Part shown: piece after piece, positions 42,101-54,800 of the stretch
Layout of the letters: every line of letters begins with the position of its first letter
Position numbering within the stretch: the stretch's first letter is position 1
Assembly (NCBI GenBank): GCA_946902985.2
Contig: OX336388.2
Coordinates: 132,930,346 to 132,994,345, forward strand
Length of the DNA stretch: 64,000 bases
Source of the DNA: Meconema thalassinum
Taxonomy: Eukaryota > Arthropoda > Insecta > Orthoptera > Tettigoniidae
Reading direction: 5' to 3'
Translations under genes and position numbers: made by a program
Notes under the pieces: model-generated
Database searches by the model: none
What the model was told of the DNA's origin: nothing
The model's input: the letters and a program-made list of their open reading frames with translations, nothing else

Positions 42101-42912
42101 CGTCACCGTAATTACACACATTAGATGACTATGGCTTACAAAGAGTAAACCAAGGTGTAGGCAGGAATTTAATAAAGATTTGTGTCTATTTCATTACTTA
42201 TTTATGATGTACAAGTGTGTAAATCCTACATGTTACCTTATTGTGTGCTGATAGCACGTAGTTATTAAGAATAATTTAATGTTTTTCAGGGCTGTACACT
42301 TAGATTTGTTGTAATTGTTTTCTATTACGGACGTCATCGCCGTAAATTTTGTTATTAACTGTTAGGACTTAGCTAGATGATTACCGTTAAATGTAAATGT
42401 GGAAATGGTATCATCCTAACTTAGATTTGTTTTGCTACCCTGTTAAATGTAAATTCTGATATTAGCTTAATCTTGTAACTTGAACTAGGGACTTGCGTCG
42501 TACCATTTTCCTAGTGTTGCTGTTGTTGCTTTTTTTTATTGTGAGTTAGATCTTTCGCGAGGGTTTTCAGTAACTTCTCAGGTAGGGACCTGCTCTTTAT
42601 TTTCTTTTGTTTATTAGTTTGCGGACTAGCCGATTATAACCCTCCGAACTAGGCTAGGGGCTTGTGAATTTTAATAAATTTTCACGGTGTTTTACTTAAG
42701 TCTGGATGTTTAATTTCTCAGTCTAGTTTTTAAGGCGAACCATTCCTTAGGCAGTCTATGACCATCGTCACCATGTACCACGATCCCCGTGGACTACAGT
42801 GTCTCGTGCCGCTTAGGCTGTTAGGAAGTTCACCTGATCCTCACGGTAATTTTATTCGACTTATGGGATGTTAGGAAAGTCATCGTGGTTGTTGACTCAA
42901 CTAACGGTCTCA
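39124..42912 (+). repeat. Gypsy 5' LTR, about 3.79 kb
   Basis: Direct repeat of 51891-55677. Most Gypsy LTRs are 0.2-2 kb, so this is extreme. No conserved protein: short frames such as those at 39.6 and 40.2 kb occur in both LTRs only because the LTRs are copies. AATAAAG at 42169 could be a poly(A) signal. Ends TGAACACGC and CGGTCTCA. Confidence 0.95.
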
Positions 42913-42917
42913 TAAAA

Positions 42918-42928
42918 TGGCGCCCAAC
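42918..42928 (+). promoter_or_regulatory. Gypsy primer binding site (tRNA-Lys-like)
   Basis: TGGCGCCCAAC starts five bases after the LTR. The first 11 bases equal the complement of the 3' end of tRNA-Lys (ending GTTGGGCGCCA); the following bases do not extend the match. Confidence 0.75.
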
Positions 42929-43334
42929 TCATGTGCCGACGTTAACCTGGTGACCGTCAGTGCCATGTTATTTTGGAGGATCTTAATGTTGATTAATGGT
43001 AAATTGACAGGACTGGGACGAACTTAGAAAGTCGTACTGCAGATCAAATGACCGCATGACATTCATGTTTGATAGAAGTCCATGGGGTGAGGCTTTAATG
43101 TAGGATAAATGATGGATAGGGGTTTCTTTGATGATGCCTCATCCTGAGTAAATGTAATACTTTGCTTTGCTCGCCGTTGTATTTGTAAATGTAGAAGCAC
43201 TTAGTTTGCATACCCCAGCTGTACTCGTGATATTTATATAAATGAAACAAGCTTTATACCACCAAGTAACTAATCATAGCAGTAAGTTCTAGTAGAGATC
43301 GATCCCTTACTTTCTCATATATATTTCTTGTCAA
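42929..43334 (+). other. Gypsy 5' leader
   Basis: Non-coding leader between PBS and gag start; presumably holds packaging signals, none identifiable. Confidence 0.5.
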
Positions 43335-43463
43335 ATGGATGAAGAAACGATTCGTCGTGTGTTTGGAGAGATGATGGCAGGTGTGAATGCTAATCTCCAA
43401 CAGATTACTGCTGACCTAGGTTAAGTCCGGGGTGACTAGGGGCAAAATACTCAATCTATAAAC

Positions 43464-43672
43464 AATGTTAGTGGTCATGTAGACCAAGTAAGACAGGACG
43501 TTCAGAATGCTAGATTAGATTTAGAGGTAAACACCCAATCTATAAACAATGTTAGTGGTCATGTAGACCAAGTAAGACAGGAAGTTCACAATGTTAGTGG
43601 TCATGTAGACCAAGTAAGACAGGAAGTTCACAATGTTAGTGCTCATGTAGACCAAGTAAGACAGGACTTGGA
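43464..43672 (+). repeat. 42-bp in-frame tandem repeat in gag
   Basis: GGTCATGTAGACCAAGTAAG recurs at 43471, 43555, 43597 and about 43639, with AACAATGTTAG joints. Copy number differs by whole 42-bp steps, keeping the frame. Confidence 0.9.
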
Positions 43673-45676
43673 AGTAAACACCCAATCTATAAACAATGTT
43701 AGACTAGATTTAGAGGTAAATACTCAATCTGTTAATAATGTCAGGACTGATTTAACCCAAGTCAGGGCTGATATGGACGCATTTAGGGTCGAAGCCAGAA
43801 ATGATCTCGCGGTAGGTTTAGCGGCAGTTAGGGATGATGTCATACGACACCATCAAGAGGCTAACCAGCGTGTAGATTGCCTAACAGTCCAAATGAATAG
43901 AGCTAGGGAGGATGTGCAAAACCGACTGGAGGAGCACACGGCTCAAATTCAAACCACCATAAATAGAGTCCAGATAGACATGAAAGCTGACCTGGAACAC
44001 ACTCGGGAAGAATTCGGGACTCGATTGACGCACGTCGAGGGATTCATGGACACTGTAAAAAAGGACATGACAACCATGAATATCGGATTAGTTCTCATGA
44101 GAGGAGCTGCAAATGCTGTGAACAACAATGTTAGGGCAATCGTTGACGGCATGTTAGAGCTCAGAGACGAACTGAACGTTAACAGGAGAAACATTTCTGA
44201 ACTAACGGAAACCGTGGCAAGCCTACGCAAAACAGTGAATGTTCATCATGAGGAACATAACATTGATCTCATGTTATTAAGAGGGGACCTCAACGAACAT
44301 AAGACCATAGTAGAAGCTAAGGTAGCCGAGGTCAAAGACAACATGTGAAGAGTCGAGGGAGAGATCGATTCTTTACAAAAGTGATTTGAGGAGGTCACAG
44401 TAAACGAAAGGTTAGACCTTAGCCATAACCTCAGAACGGCCATACGCGAGGTAGACGCGAACCTCAAGGGAAAGGTCGATAGAATCGAATTACAATTGAA
44501 TGACTTAGGCAACAAAGTCGCAGACAGAACTATTCAAGGACTTGAAGGCATAGAAAGACGTCTTGACAGACTCGAAACGACTCCTAGGGAGAGACACTTA
44601 CACTCACAAGTGGGAGAATCTCAGGAAACACCCGTTTCTCAATCTGAAGGAATGATGCCAACTCATTTTCAGCCCAGCGCACCTACAGAACCACAACCAT
44701 CACAATTCACTGGTTCAGCGCCGAGCCAGGTTTTGAACTTTAACGCCCATCCCTTTCGACCAGCACCAAGTCAACCTAATAATGAGATAAATACACCTAC
44801 GCATGGCTACACGCAGACCACATTTAGACCCGCGCATACGCAGGGAAATGTGACGATAATTCGTTCGAGAGAGGAGCAACCAGCTCGCTTCTCCGGAACT
44901 GGAAGTGGTGTTACTCCAGTGGAATTTCTAGCCAATGTCGAAAGCTATCTGAGAGATACGATGGTAACTCCAGAGAGGGAACTCAGAGTCATAGAACGTT
45001 TGCTTGAGGGGCAAGCCAGTACCTGGTTTAGAGCATTTAGATACTCGTTCACAGGCTACCAGGACTTTAAGGAAGCATTACTAAGGACGTATTGGTCGAG
45101 TGACATTCAGCAGAGCATCCGAGCTGAAATGTATACTCGTAGATACAGCTCGAATACGCCTACTCGTTATGCGAACTACTTCGCTATACAGCTTGCGAAG
45201 CTTCGTTGTCTTCAGCCTCCGTAGTCTGAACAAGATTTAGTTAACACCATTGTTTGGTGGTACCCTGCGGACGTACAACGTGTGTTGATCGCTGCAGGGG
45301 CATCCACGTTTCAACAATGTGACCAGATTCTGCGACGCTTGGATGCGAACACGGAACAGTTCCCGACACACCGTCAGCAGAAGGCTGACAGGCGCGAGGA
45401 AAGACACATAAACTTGACCACTGTCGATAAAGTAAGCCAGACTCCGCAACAAACACAAACACAAGAGAGTTCTGGGCATCGTGATGATAACTACAACTAT
45501 CGTAGGAGGGAATGGAACAACGCTCCATATGCTCGAGATCGACAAGATGACCGTCGTAGTCATTGGAATCGGAGATTCGACCGAGGGACGAATGATAACC
45601 AACGTCACCTAAATTACCACCGCGGGAATAACGGAAGAAACCAACAGCACGGAAGTATCCGAAGGGACTATCGATA

Positions 45677-48368
45677 CGCTAGAGCAGGGGTCTCCAAACT
45701 TTCCAGCCTTAGGGCCATACTGATTACTCCAGTAAGTTCCGAGGGCCAAAACCATATTATCATTGTTGCCGGTGGTAAAAAGTGAAATAGTCCACTGATG
45801 AAAAAAGTCCGAAAAAGTACGCAACGTTGAAAAAAGGCTGAAAATCGGACTAAAGTCTGCAAAACGGCAACACTGCATATTATTAATTTTCCTGTCATTA
45901 TCTGTAATTTCTAGATTAGTCGTAGAGTACGAGCCATGAGGAATAACGTGACACGACATCTGGTGGACACAAGCGGAAATAGGTAGTACCTTCTATCGCT
46001 AACAGATGGCGCTAATAGCACGTACAGAGTAATCTCGTTGGTTCGAGAGAGTTCTGGTGTCTTCCACTCACTTCTAGATGGCAGTAATTGGAATATATCA
46101 AAAGGCTAGTTGCGCAACCACAAGTCAGTTCCTATGACACTGTTGTGAAATAAAATAGTGCGTACCTCTTTAAAACGTGTTTGTGCGTGTTTAAGTTTAA
46201 GACATCTTTGTAACAGTATTTTGATTTGAATTGCTGCTTTTGTGTGTGATTTAGTAGTATGGAAAAGAAGCGAAAAATTGATAGTGAATGCAGAAAATTC
46301 AAAGATGAGCTGAACATTCAGTATTTCGTAATTGAGTCCAGTAACAAGGCGCTATGTTTGATTTGCAATGAAAACATAGCCGTTCTCAAGGAATATAACA
46401 TTAAACGTCATTATGAAACAAAACATTTTCAAAATTACTCAAAATATACAGGAAGTTTGCGGACAGAAAAATTCGAAGCTATGAAGCGCGGATTGAAATC
46501 GCAGCAATCTTCATTTACAAAACTCAAAACCGAACAAGAGGCTGCAACTCGTGCCAGCTTTCGTGTGGCTCTTGAAATTGCAAAACGTGGAAAACCATTC
46601 ACCGATGGAGAAATGATCAAAGAATGCATAATTGCAGCAGCCGAAGAAATGTGCCCTGAAAAGGTAAATTTATTAAAAACTGTCAGTATGTCAGCAAACA
46701 CTGTGGCTCGAAGGGTAGAAAACATCGCTGAAAATATATCCTCTCAACTGTTCGACAAAAATGGAGATGTTGAGTGGTTTTCTTTGGCCTTGGATGAGTC
46801 AACGGATGTGTCAGATACTGCTCAGGTGTTGATTTATATTCGAGGAGTAGATAAAAGCTATGAAGTGCATGAAGAACTTCTTGATATGTATAGTATTCAT
46901 GGCACAACTACTGGTACAGATATTTTTAAAGGAGTTGAAATGGCCATTAATCAAAAGAACCTTCGATGGAAAAACTTGAAATGTATTACAACTGATGGAG
47001 GCAAAAACATGAGTGGGAAAGATAAAGGAGTGGTCGCTCTTGTGTCAAAGGCTGTAGAAAATGACGGTGGTTCAAAACCATTAGTCTTACATTGTATCAT
47101 TCATCAACAGTCTTTGTGCGGAAAATGTTTGGATATGTCTGAAGTTCTGAAACCAGTCATATCAACTGTTAATTTTATGAGATCTTTTGGGCTGAATCAC
47201 CGACAATTCCGTCAATTTATTGAAGAGATTGGAGAAAATGAGTTACCTTACCATACTGCCGTACGTTGGCTTAGTTGTGGGAAAGTCCTTCAGCGCTTTT
47301 TTGAACTTCGAGCAGTGATCGAAATTTTTTTGAATGAAAAGCATCGCCCTCTTACTGAATTACAAAACAACGCATGGCTGTGGAAGTTAGCATTCTATGT
47401 TGATTTGACAAAACATGTGAACGAACTGAATTTGAGATTGCAAGGAGAAAACCAGCATCTTCCTGATTTATACACTAATATCAAATCATTCCGGAAGAAA
47501 TTGATACTGTTTCAATCACAACTACGAAGTAAATGTTTTTCACATTTTAAAACATGTGAAATATTCAGCCACACCACTGAGACTGAGTTTCCTATCGATT
47601 TTGCAATCGAAACTTTGAGTGCTTTGAAAATAAATTTTGATACTCGTTTCTCGGACTTCGATGCCTTTGCGAATCAAATTAAGATTTTTCAGGATCCTTT
47701 TGATACTGACATTGAAACCCTAGCCCCGGAACTTCAAATGGAAATGATTGAACTACAGTGCAGTGATATAATTAAGAACAAATATCAAAACTCATCTTTG
47801 TTGGAATTTTATAAGAGTCTTCCACTGACACAATTTGATAATTTGCTCGTGGGCTGTTTTCTGTTTTTGGTACTACTTATTTGTGTGAGAAGACCTTCTC
47901 CAAAATGAAGTACACAAAAAATGTTTACAGATCTAAATTAACTGATGAGCATCTTAAATCTCTTTTAATAATTTGTACAAGTAAAATTAGTCCACAACTA
48001 CAAACTATTGTCAGTGGAAAATCTCAATTACATAAATCTCATTAGTATTTCATATGTCTGCATGTTATACATGTCTTTACTCATTACAATTCTTTGTTTC
48101 TTTATCCAACTTACCACAAAAACAATAACAATAAGCCTACAACAATGTTATGAGTAGTTAGCCCATGACCATATCAATGTAGATGTCATATTAATAATTA
48201 TTCAACATAAAATTAGAATACTTCAGTAAACTAAATTTAATTTGCTATAAAAAAATATGTTCTCTAAAAGGAGTTTTCAAGTATGCTAGCTCTCCGCGGG
48301 CCGGACAAAATCTGTCCGCGGGCCGGATGTGGCCACCGGGCCGTAGTTTGGAGACCCCTGCGCTAGAG
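45677..48368 (+). mobile_element. hAT (Charlie/ZBED-type) transposon with 8-bp TSDs
   Basis: 45685-48360 (2676 bp), ends CAGGGGTCTCCAAACT and AGTTTGGAGACCCCTG (16-bp perfect inverted), flanked by CGCTAGAG (45677-45684, 48361-48368). The central CTAG of the duplication is usual for this group. Carries a nearly complete transposase. It lies in gag of the Gypsy element and is therefore younger than it. Confidence 0.95.
46259..48045 (+). pseudogene. hAT transposase, one C-terminal frameshift
   Basis: Open from 46259 to about 47850, then continues in the other frame to the stop at 48043. BED-type zinc finger near residues 34-60 (CLICNENIAVLKEYNIKRHY with ETKH); RNase H-like core with SLALDESTDVSDTAQ (first Asp, near residue 179), CITTDGGKNMSG (near 246), LHCIIHQQSLCGKCL and VRWLSCGKVLQRF; the C-terminal dimerisation block GTTYLCEKTFSKMKY and SKLTDEHL in the shifted frame. 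A few residues usually present before that block are missing, so a small deletion caused the shift. It resembles ZBED/GTF2IRD2-like proteins derived from Charlie elements. Otherwise free of stops, so decay is recent. Confidence 0.92.
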
Positions 48369-48690
48369 GATATAACCGAGATCGAGACCCTAGATACCAG
48401 CCGGACAGAGATTGGAAAGGACGAGCACGGGGGAGCCGTGAATACCCCCAACAACTAAGAGACTTGCAAATCCAAGAAGAGGGAGAACGGAGCCCAACTT
48501 CGAGGGAAAATAGAGGTTCGGCGCAGGAGACGGAGCACAACCAGACCAGTACTTCTCGCCAGGATAATAATAAAAACGCCGAAAAATTAACAGATTCTTG
48601 TCAGGTTGAGCACCGAGTAACTGCTACCATATTACTCTGGGAGCCAATCCAAGAAGACTTGTTGGACGAACGACGAACCACAATTATGAG

Positions 48691-51600
48691 TTGACCCGTC
48701 TGCCCAAGATAGTAGCCACTTTGAACGAAGTCAACGTAGTCATTCTCATTGATACTGGGACAATGATTAGTGTTATTTCCGCCGATTGCCATGCCAGATT
48801 AAAGGCCAACTCTGACGTGACAGAGCTGCCTATTTCAGCTGTAAGAGTCAGAGGTGTCATACCTGACCGGGTTGTGACGTGCAAAATCCAGATTCTTTGT
48901 ACTCTGAAGATTTCAAATTATGTGTATTTGCACGAATTTCTTGTAATGAAGGGCTTGCATCATGACGCCATACGAGGCGCAGACTTCATTAGAAAATATG
49001 ATGGTATCATTGACATGGGCCGTAACACGGTAGAGTTTAAGCCGAACGAACCCATTCAGATGAACCTAGTTGAATAAGAACCGGAATTCCTATCCGAAGT
49101 CGACGTAGTCGAAAACTTGAATGGCAAGGAAATTGACGAGACACTCGATGCCGACGAAGAGGCAGAATCATTATCAGCACCCACACGAGAGAATCTTGAT
49201 ATAATATTGAACGAATACAGGGACATATTCGACACCACACCTGGTGAGATATTAGACTACGAATACGACCTTGTGCTACTGGATGATTCCCCATTCCAGA
49301 AGAAAATTTACCCGATTGCTGAGAAACATCGTGAAGAAGCTGCTAAGAAGATCCATGAGATGGAAGCATCAGGCACAATCAAGAAATCACCGACTCCTTT
49401 CTTGAATCCCATAACGCCTGTGGTTAAGGTAGATGGAAGCTTGAGACTTTGTCTTGATGCCAGAGCCTTGAATGAACGCCTAGCTCCTGAGCACGACAGA
49501 CCGCCCAAGATTAGGGACATTCTCAGGAAGTTCAAAGGAAAAAGGATATTTTCATCATTGGACTTGGTTCAGTCTTATTACCATATCAGATTATCTGAGC
49601 ATACTCAGAAATATACTGGATTCCTGTTTGATCAGACTACTTATGTCTTCCGAAAACTACCATTTGGATTGAAAAATGCCGGAGCCGCATTAATCAGAGC
49701 ACTTGATGCCAAGCTGACTCCTGAAGTGAAGCAGAGAGTAATATGTTATGAGGATGACATAATCATAGCTTCAGAAACAGAAGAAGAGCATTTAAAGACA
49801 TTGCGCCTTGTTTTTGAGAATCTACGACAGGCGAATTTTAAGGTCAAATTTGACAAGTGTCGATTCTTTCGGAAAGAAGTGAAATTCGTAGGACACATAA
49901 TCAATGGAGAAGGATACAGACCAAATCCGGCAAAGATTAGAACTGTTGCTGCATTTCCAACGCCAACCCGTGTGAAACACGAGAGACAATTCTTAGGAAT
50001 TCTCCAATTATTTGCTGCTCATTGTGAGAAGTATTCTGAGACTGTCGCACCTCTGCAAGGATTACTGAAAAAGAACTGCAGGTGGAACTGGAATGATGAA
50101 TGCGAGATAGCTTTCAGGAGAGCTAAACAGATGCTAGTGGACTCAATTCAGTTAGAATATCCAGATTATTCCCGGAACTTTATTCTAGAAATTGAAGCAT
50201 CTGCCATTGGTATAGGAGCCATTTTACTGCAGGAGGATGATGAGAAGAAACGTCATTACATCGCTTTCTTAAGTCGACGTTTAAGAGCACATGAATCTCA
50301 CTACTTCACGACCGAGATAGAAGCACTTGCAATGGTTTACGCACTTGAATACTGGCAGAAACTCCTGTTAGGCCAGAGGATTATTGTGAGGACCTATCAC
50401 CATGCACTGACCTTCATCTTAAGAACAAGACTGGCAAGCGACAGGATCACACGTTGGACGCTGTTTCTCCAACAGTTCGATTTGGAAATAGTTTATCGAC
50501 CAGGCAGAGAGAATGTGTTGGCCGACATCCTCAGCCAGAATCCTGAAGCTACTGTTAATGCCATAGACATCGAGGGAGAATGCGAGGAACACCTTCGCCG
50601 ACTTCGTCATATACCCGAAGGACAGCGACGTGAGGAGGAACTCAGGCACATTATCTGTTTCCTGGAACGAAGAATGGATCCACAGGATGCTCATTATGCG
50701 AGAATTGCTGCTGTTGCAGATAATTACTTGATTTATCAACGTGTATTATACAAGTTTGTGGACGAGGACCACACTCAACTGCGTGCAGTTATTCCTAGGA
50801 GATACCAAGAATATGTTATTCTTATGGTTCATCTATCCATTGGTCATGGTGGAACAGACAAAACCATTGCAACCATTAAGGAATCTTTTACATGGAAAGG
50901 GTTAGGAGCCACCGTTAGACAGTGTTTACGTGCTTGCGACGCATGCCAGCGGAACAAGTACACGTCACACTTGTTGAAGGAACAACCTGGACCAATACTC
51001 CCAACTCAACCTAGAGAGTTATACGCACAGGACCTGTATGGCCCAATACCTAAGACTCGTCGTGGGAATCGATACATCGTTGTAACTATTGATGTGTTCA
51101 CGAAATATACGATGCTTCATTCGATTCAAAAAGCTACTGCACATCAGATTATTCAGAGGATTAGACGTCAAGTGATACCGGAGGCAGGAAAGCCACAATT
51201 CCTGTTGACTGATCACGGATCACAGTACACCTCAGCAGAATTTGCCAATGCTATGAATGAACTTGAAATAGGTCATGTTTTATCATCTATTCGTCATCCG
51301 GAGACCAACCCAGCAGAATGCGTGATGTCTATTATCGCAATATTCTGTCGATTATATTGTCAAGAAGAACACTGGCGATGGACTGAAGTCCTAGTCACTA
51401 TGCAAAATGTATTAATTCAACAGTCCATGAGAGCACTGGTCAAATACCTATGGTCTTGCATTTGAACCAGATGCCGCTGAGAATATCGGACCGTGTGATT
51501 GTAAATCCACCTTGTTTACAACCATCACATGCCAGCAGACTTTTAGCTGCAAGGGAAACTATGGACAGACAAGCTGCCAAGCGCTTGAGAAGAACTAGAC

Positions 51601-51827
51601 GCCAGAGATTTAGAGAACCACTAGTTGAGGGAGACCTTATCCTCATAAGGAGACCCGGAATATCAAGTCCTATAGACCGCATATATGGGAAATTTCTATC
51701 CGTATATTATGGCCCTAGTCGTATCCGACAGCCTTTGAACAATGGAATTTATGTAGTAGAAGACATCAGGACAGGAGAGCGCATTGGAACATTTAATGCA
51801 GCCAATCTAAAAAAATATCACTCTTGA
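48691..51827 (+). pseudogene. Gypsy pol: protease, RT, RNase H, integrase; stop and frameshift
   Basis: Protease VVILIDTGTMISVIS (DTG, about 48740), stop TAA at 49075, then 782 open codons to 51465 in the same frame, then a shift to 51450-51827. RT: LRLCLDARALNERL, LPFGLKNAGA and YEDDIII (49747), where YVDD or YIDD is usual. RNase H: EIEASAIGIGAIL with Asp replaced by Glu, and RTYHHALTF with the TDH Asp replaced by Tyr. Integrase: zinc finger ending CLRACDACQRNK, then DLYGP, LLTDHGSQYTS and HPETNPAE, giving D,D,E. The C-terminal 125 codons are in the shifted frame. Several catalytic changes plus breaks: inactive. No chromodomain or envelope is seen. Confidence 0.9.
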
Positions 51828-51879
51828 ATGAATTTCAAGTCAAATAAAAATGTCGTCCCAACATTTTATTTGAAACTAC

Positions 51880-51890
51880 GGAGAGGCAGA
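51880..51890 (+). promoter_or_regulatory. Gypsy polypurine tract
   Basis: GGAGAGGCAGA directly before the 3' LTR start TGAACCC; the usual primer for plus-strand DNA synthesis. Confidence 0.8.
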
Positions 51891-54800
51891 TGAACCCGCT
51901 GAGCTATGGTTCATGTGATATTTTTTTATGACAGAACATTTATGATGGGATGTTGTACCTTTGAACACACCCAGGAAGCCACGTGGAGCTGAGAGCTCAC
52001 GCGATACTCTTTGAAGTAGCATTGAATCGCACTTTTGACTTTGGTGAGAACTGCTAATTATTTATCTGAGATCTTATTAATTAATTTTATTCTTTCACAA
52101 GACTCAGAATATTCCATTTCGTCATGCTGCATTATTAAAACATTTTTGAGAATGTTATTTTAGCTGAAGGTAAGGTAATACCCTTGCAGATTCGCAAATA
52201 GGAACGTAAGTAGTCGCTCAACGACTTCGGATTGACGACCTACTTCCTTGAGACACCCAGTGCCCTGCACTACGTCTGGAGAATCCGCCCAGTAGAGGCG
52301 TGTAATTGCATTTGTCCTGTAAGACATAGAAGAATATCCGCTTGTTAGCGTTGAATTGGTTATCAGGTGCCATCGTGCACTGGCATATTGTGAAATACTG
52401 TTATTTATGCACAGTGAGCCACAGAAACATATTGAAGATAATTATTGGCAAGTATTAGTGATTTATATAATTTTACCGGAACACCACATTTTAGTACCCA
52501 CGTGTTTGTGGAGGGCCAAATGCCTTGTGGAAAATATACAGGTAAATGTGTTGCAATTACTTCAAATAAGTGTGATTATAATTGTGTAACATATTTGGAA
52601 TGCCAGAGTGAAGTTTTTATTTCCAAAACGACGTACATTTTACCGATGCTGCATGATAGAAAAGTAGCGTCATCAGCACGTGCAGAATCATAGGGCAGTG
52701 CTAGCTCGTGTATCTGTTCACATCCACGAAATTAAGGCTGTGTTGACAATTATTATCAAAGCCTACAACATTCAACACGAACATTATATTTTTGGAAAGT
52801 GAAAGAATGAATTTCATAACTTATTTCACCGTCAACGTGACCAGACTATTCCACACCATGGTTGAATCAGTCATCATGGGCTAATACCATCCTGGTATGA
52901 GGGTGATATTTCTACGAGAACTAGCATGATGATGAAGCTTGCAGAACCGAGGACGAGAAGGAAGGAATCCAAGATGCCATTTCCAGGCATATCCAGCATA
53001 TTCACGGAGTTGTCGACAGGGACGAATCGAACCCTGGTTTTTGGAGGAGTCCAGATGGGAATCCTGATGAGGATAATACCGTTCCAGAGATCCAGAGAGG
53101 AATTTGTGCAACCCTGGTTATTGAATAGAGGGCTGAGTGATAGCTTCTCCATGTCGTGAGTTTTTGGACATCCCTTCTCTTTTTCTAGTTCAGGTGGTAT
53201 ATTAGATTTAATGTAGTTTGTGAATCAACCACACTCTGTGTCAGCCATTTTTCTAGGTAGGGATTGTATCTAGTTTAATTTAATGTCATTTATTTCAGTA
53301 TAGTGAGACACCCTTGGGTCCGACATTTTGGTTAACCCTGGTGCAGCTTGATGAACGTCGTAGAACGTCAAAGCCTATCTTTTGCTAGATGTGACCGTAG
53401 TCATTCGAGGCTATTTTGTACAACCCTGTTTGGGGTGATGTTTCAAGTCTTTGCTGACTTTAGTTATGACAATCATATGTCATGGTTATTTCTTTAACTG
53501 CATTCTTTGCAGCCAGTTTTGACACACCCCTGACTTTCGTTAGAACAGTCGTATCAGTTAGGCAATCGACTGTAATTGCCAGTTTTGTAAATGCATTATA
53601 TTTTCATTTTGAATAAGCTCAGAAGCTATTCTTGGTCAAGTTTGAACCTAACAATTAGAAGGAATGTTTCGTTGCCTAGCATCGAACTCAGTTCCCAACG
53701 TATCATTAAGCAGATTCTTGTATGGAATCTGCGCCACAATTATCATTTTGCTTGTGTCATGTAAGACACGTTTTTATTTGATGTTGTACTAGCAACTACT
53801 GAATTGTATTTTGAGAGCAAAGAGCTCCAGTAATTGTAAGATTACTATCATTTAGACGTCTTTGGTAGAAAGACGGAATTATATTATTCTATTCAGATTT
53901 ATTGCGTGTTTTTATACACGGACTCTTTAGAGGTTCATAACCTATGGTAAAGTTTTTATGAACAGGCCAGATGTATAGTTTTATATTGATTAAATCGCCG
54001 GCCTTGAATAATGTGTGTTTTGTGTCGACCGAACGCAGGAATGTGGTAGCCTGCTGGTGACATAAACTGGTTTTGTAATCCAGTGCCCTTGAGAGCACGC
54101 TTCATTTGTTTGAGAGACAGAACGACTTTGACAAGAGACAGAATGCTTGTAGTATTCGCTCTTTCTTTCATTGCAACATAGCTTATGTAACCCAGTTTTC
54201 AACTCTGTCTCAGATCACATGTTTTATAGATTGCTTTTCGTTAGTTGAGCGCACTTCTTGCGTGTACCGTTTTGACGTGTACAATTAGGTCAGGTTTTCT
54301 ATAGTGAGTTGCAGGCGACCCTGTTGAATACGGGAATTTATTGTATGAATGTACTTGTGATTACCTTGTCCGGGAGGGTTCCCGTTGAATAGATTTTATT
54401 GGAAGGTAACTGTTGTGGACAGGCCTATCCCAGAGTTATTGAATGCGAGGTTTGCGCCGCTGGTAACCCGTGTTATTGTGTGTCCGAGTTGCTATTGCTC
54501 GTTGATCTTATTCCGACTGTTGAGTCGAGGCTTTTTGGTGGAGAATGATCTCAGTGTAGACACTCCGTGCCCGAGCTATTGTCAGTATTATTCGCCATAA
54601 ACCAACGATAAACCTAAACAGACATCTTAATAATAAAACGCATAATTTTGGTAAAACAAAAGCTAACTAATGAATTCTTTCTGTCTAACTTTGTCCTGTT
54701 GCATTTTGGAACTGTTGACATAGCCGTGCAGTTGAAGGTAATTTCCTTGTGTGGAAATGACTAGGACAGTTGACACTTTTGTAGCGACCTGAATCATGCG

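Larger units (their letters stand above)
43335..48694 (+). pseudogene. Gypsy gag, with five in-frame stops and a hAT insertion
   Basis: One frame runs from ATG 43335 with stops at 43422, 43437, 44346, about 44382 and 45222, but no frameshift up to the hAT at 45685; it resumes at 48369. Domains: a long N-terminal coiled coil with 14-residue repeats NVSGHVDQVRQEVH (43464-43672); a Retrotrans_gag-like domain (FSGTGSGVTPVEFLANVESY, ASTWFRAFRYSF; 44880-45240); and an arginine/glycine-rich tail (NRRFDRGTNDNQRH) instead of a CCHC knuckle. Gag forms the particle shell and binds the RNA. Pol follows in the -1 frame near 48690. Confidence 0.88.

Noticed and set aside
43949..44515. Minus-strand frames opposite gag
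   Set aside because: Shadows of the plus-strand gag coding sequence; no recognisable domains.
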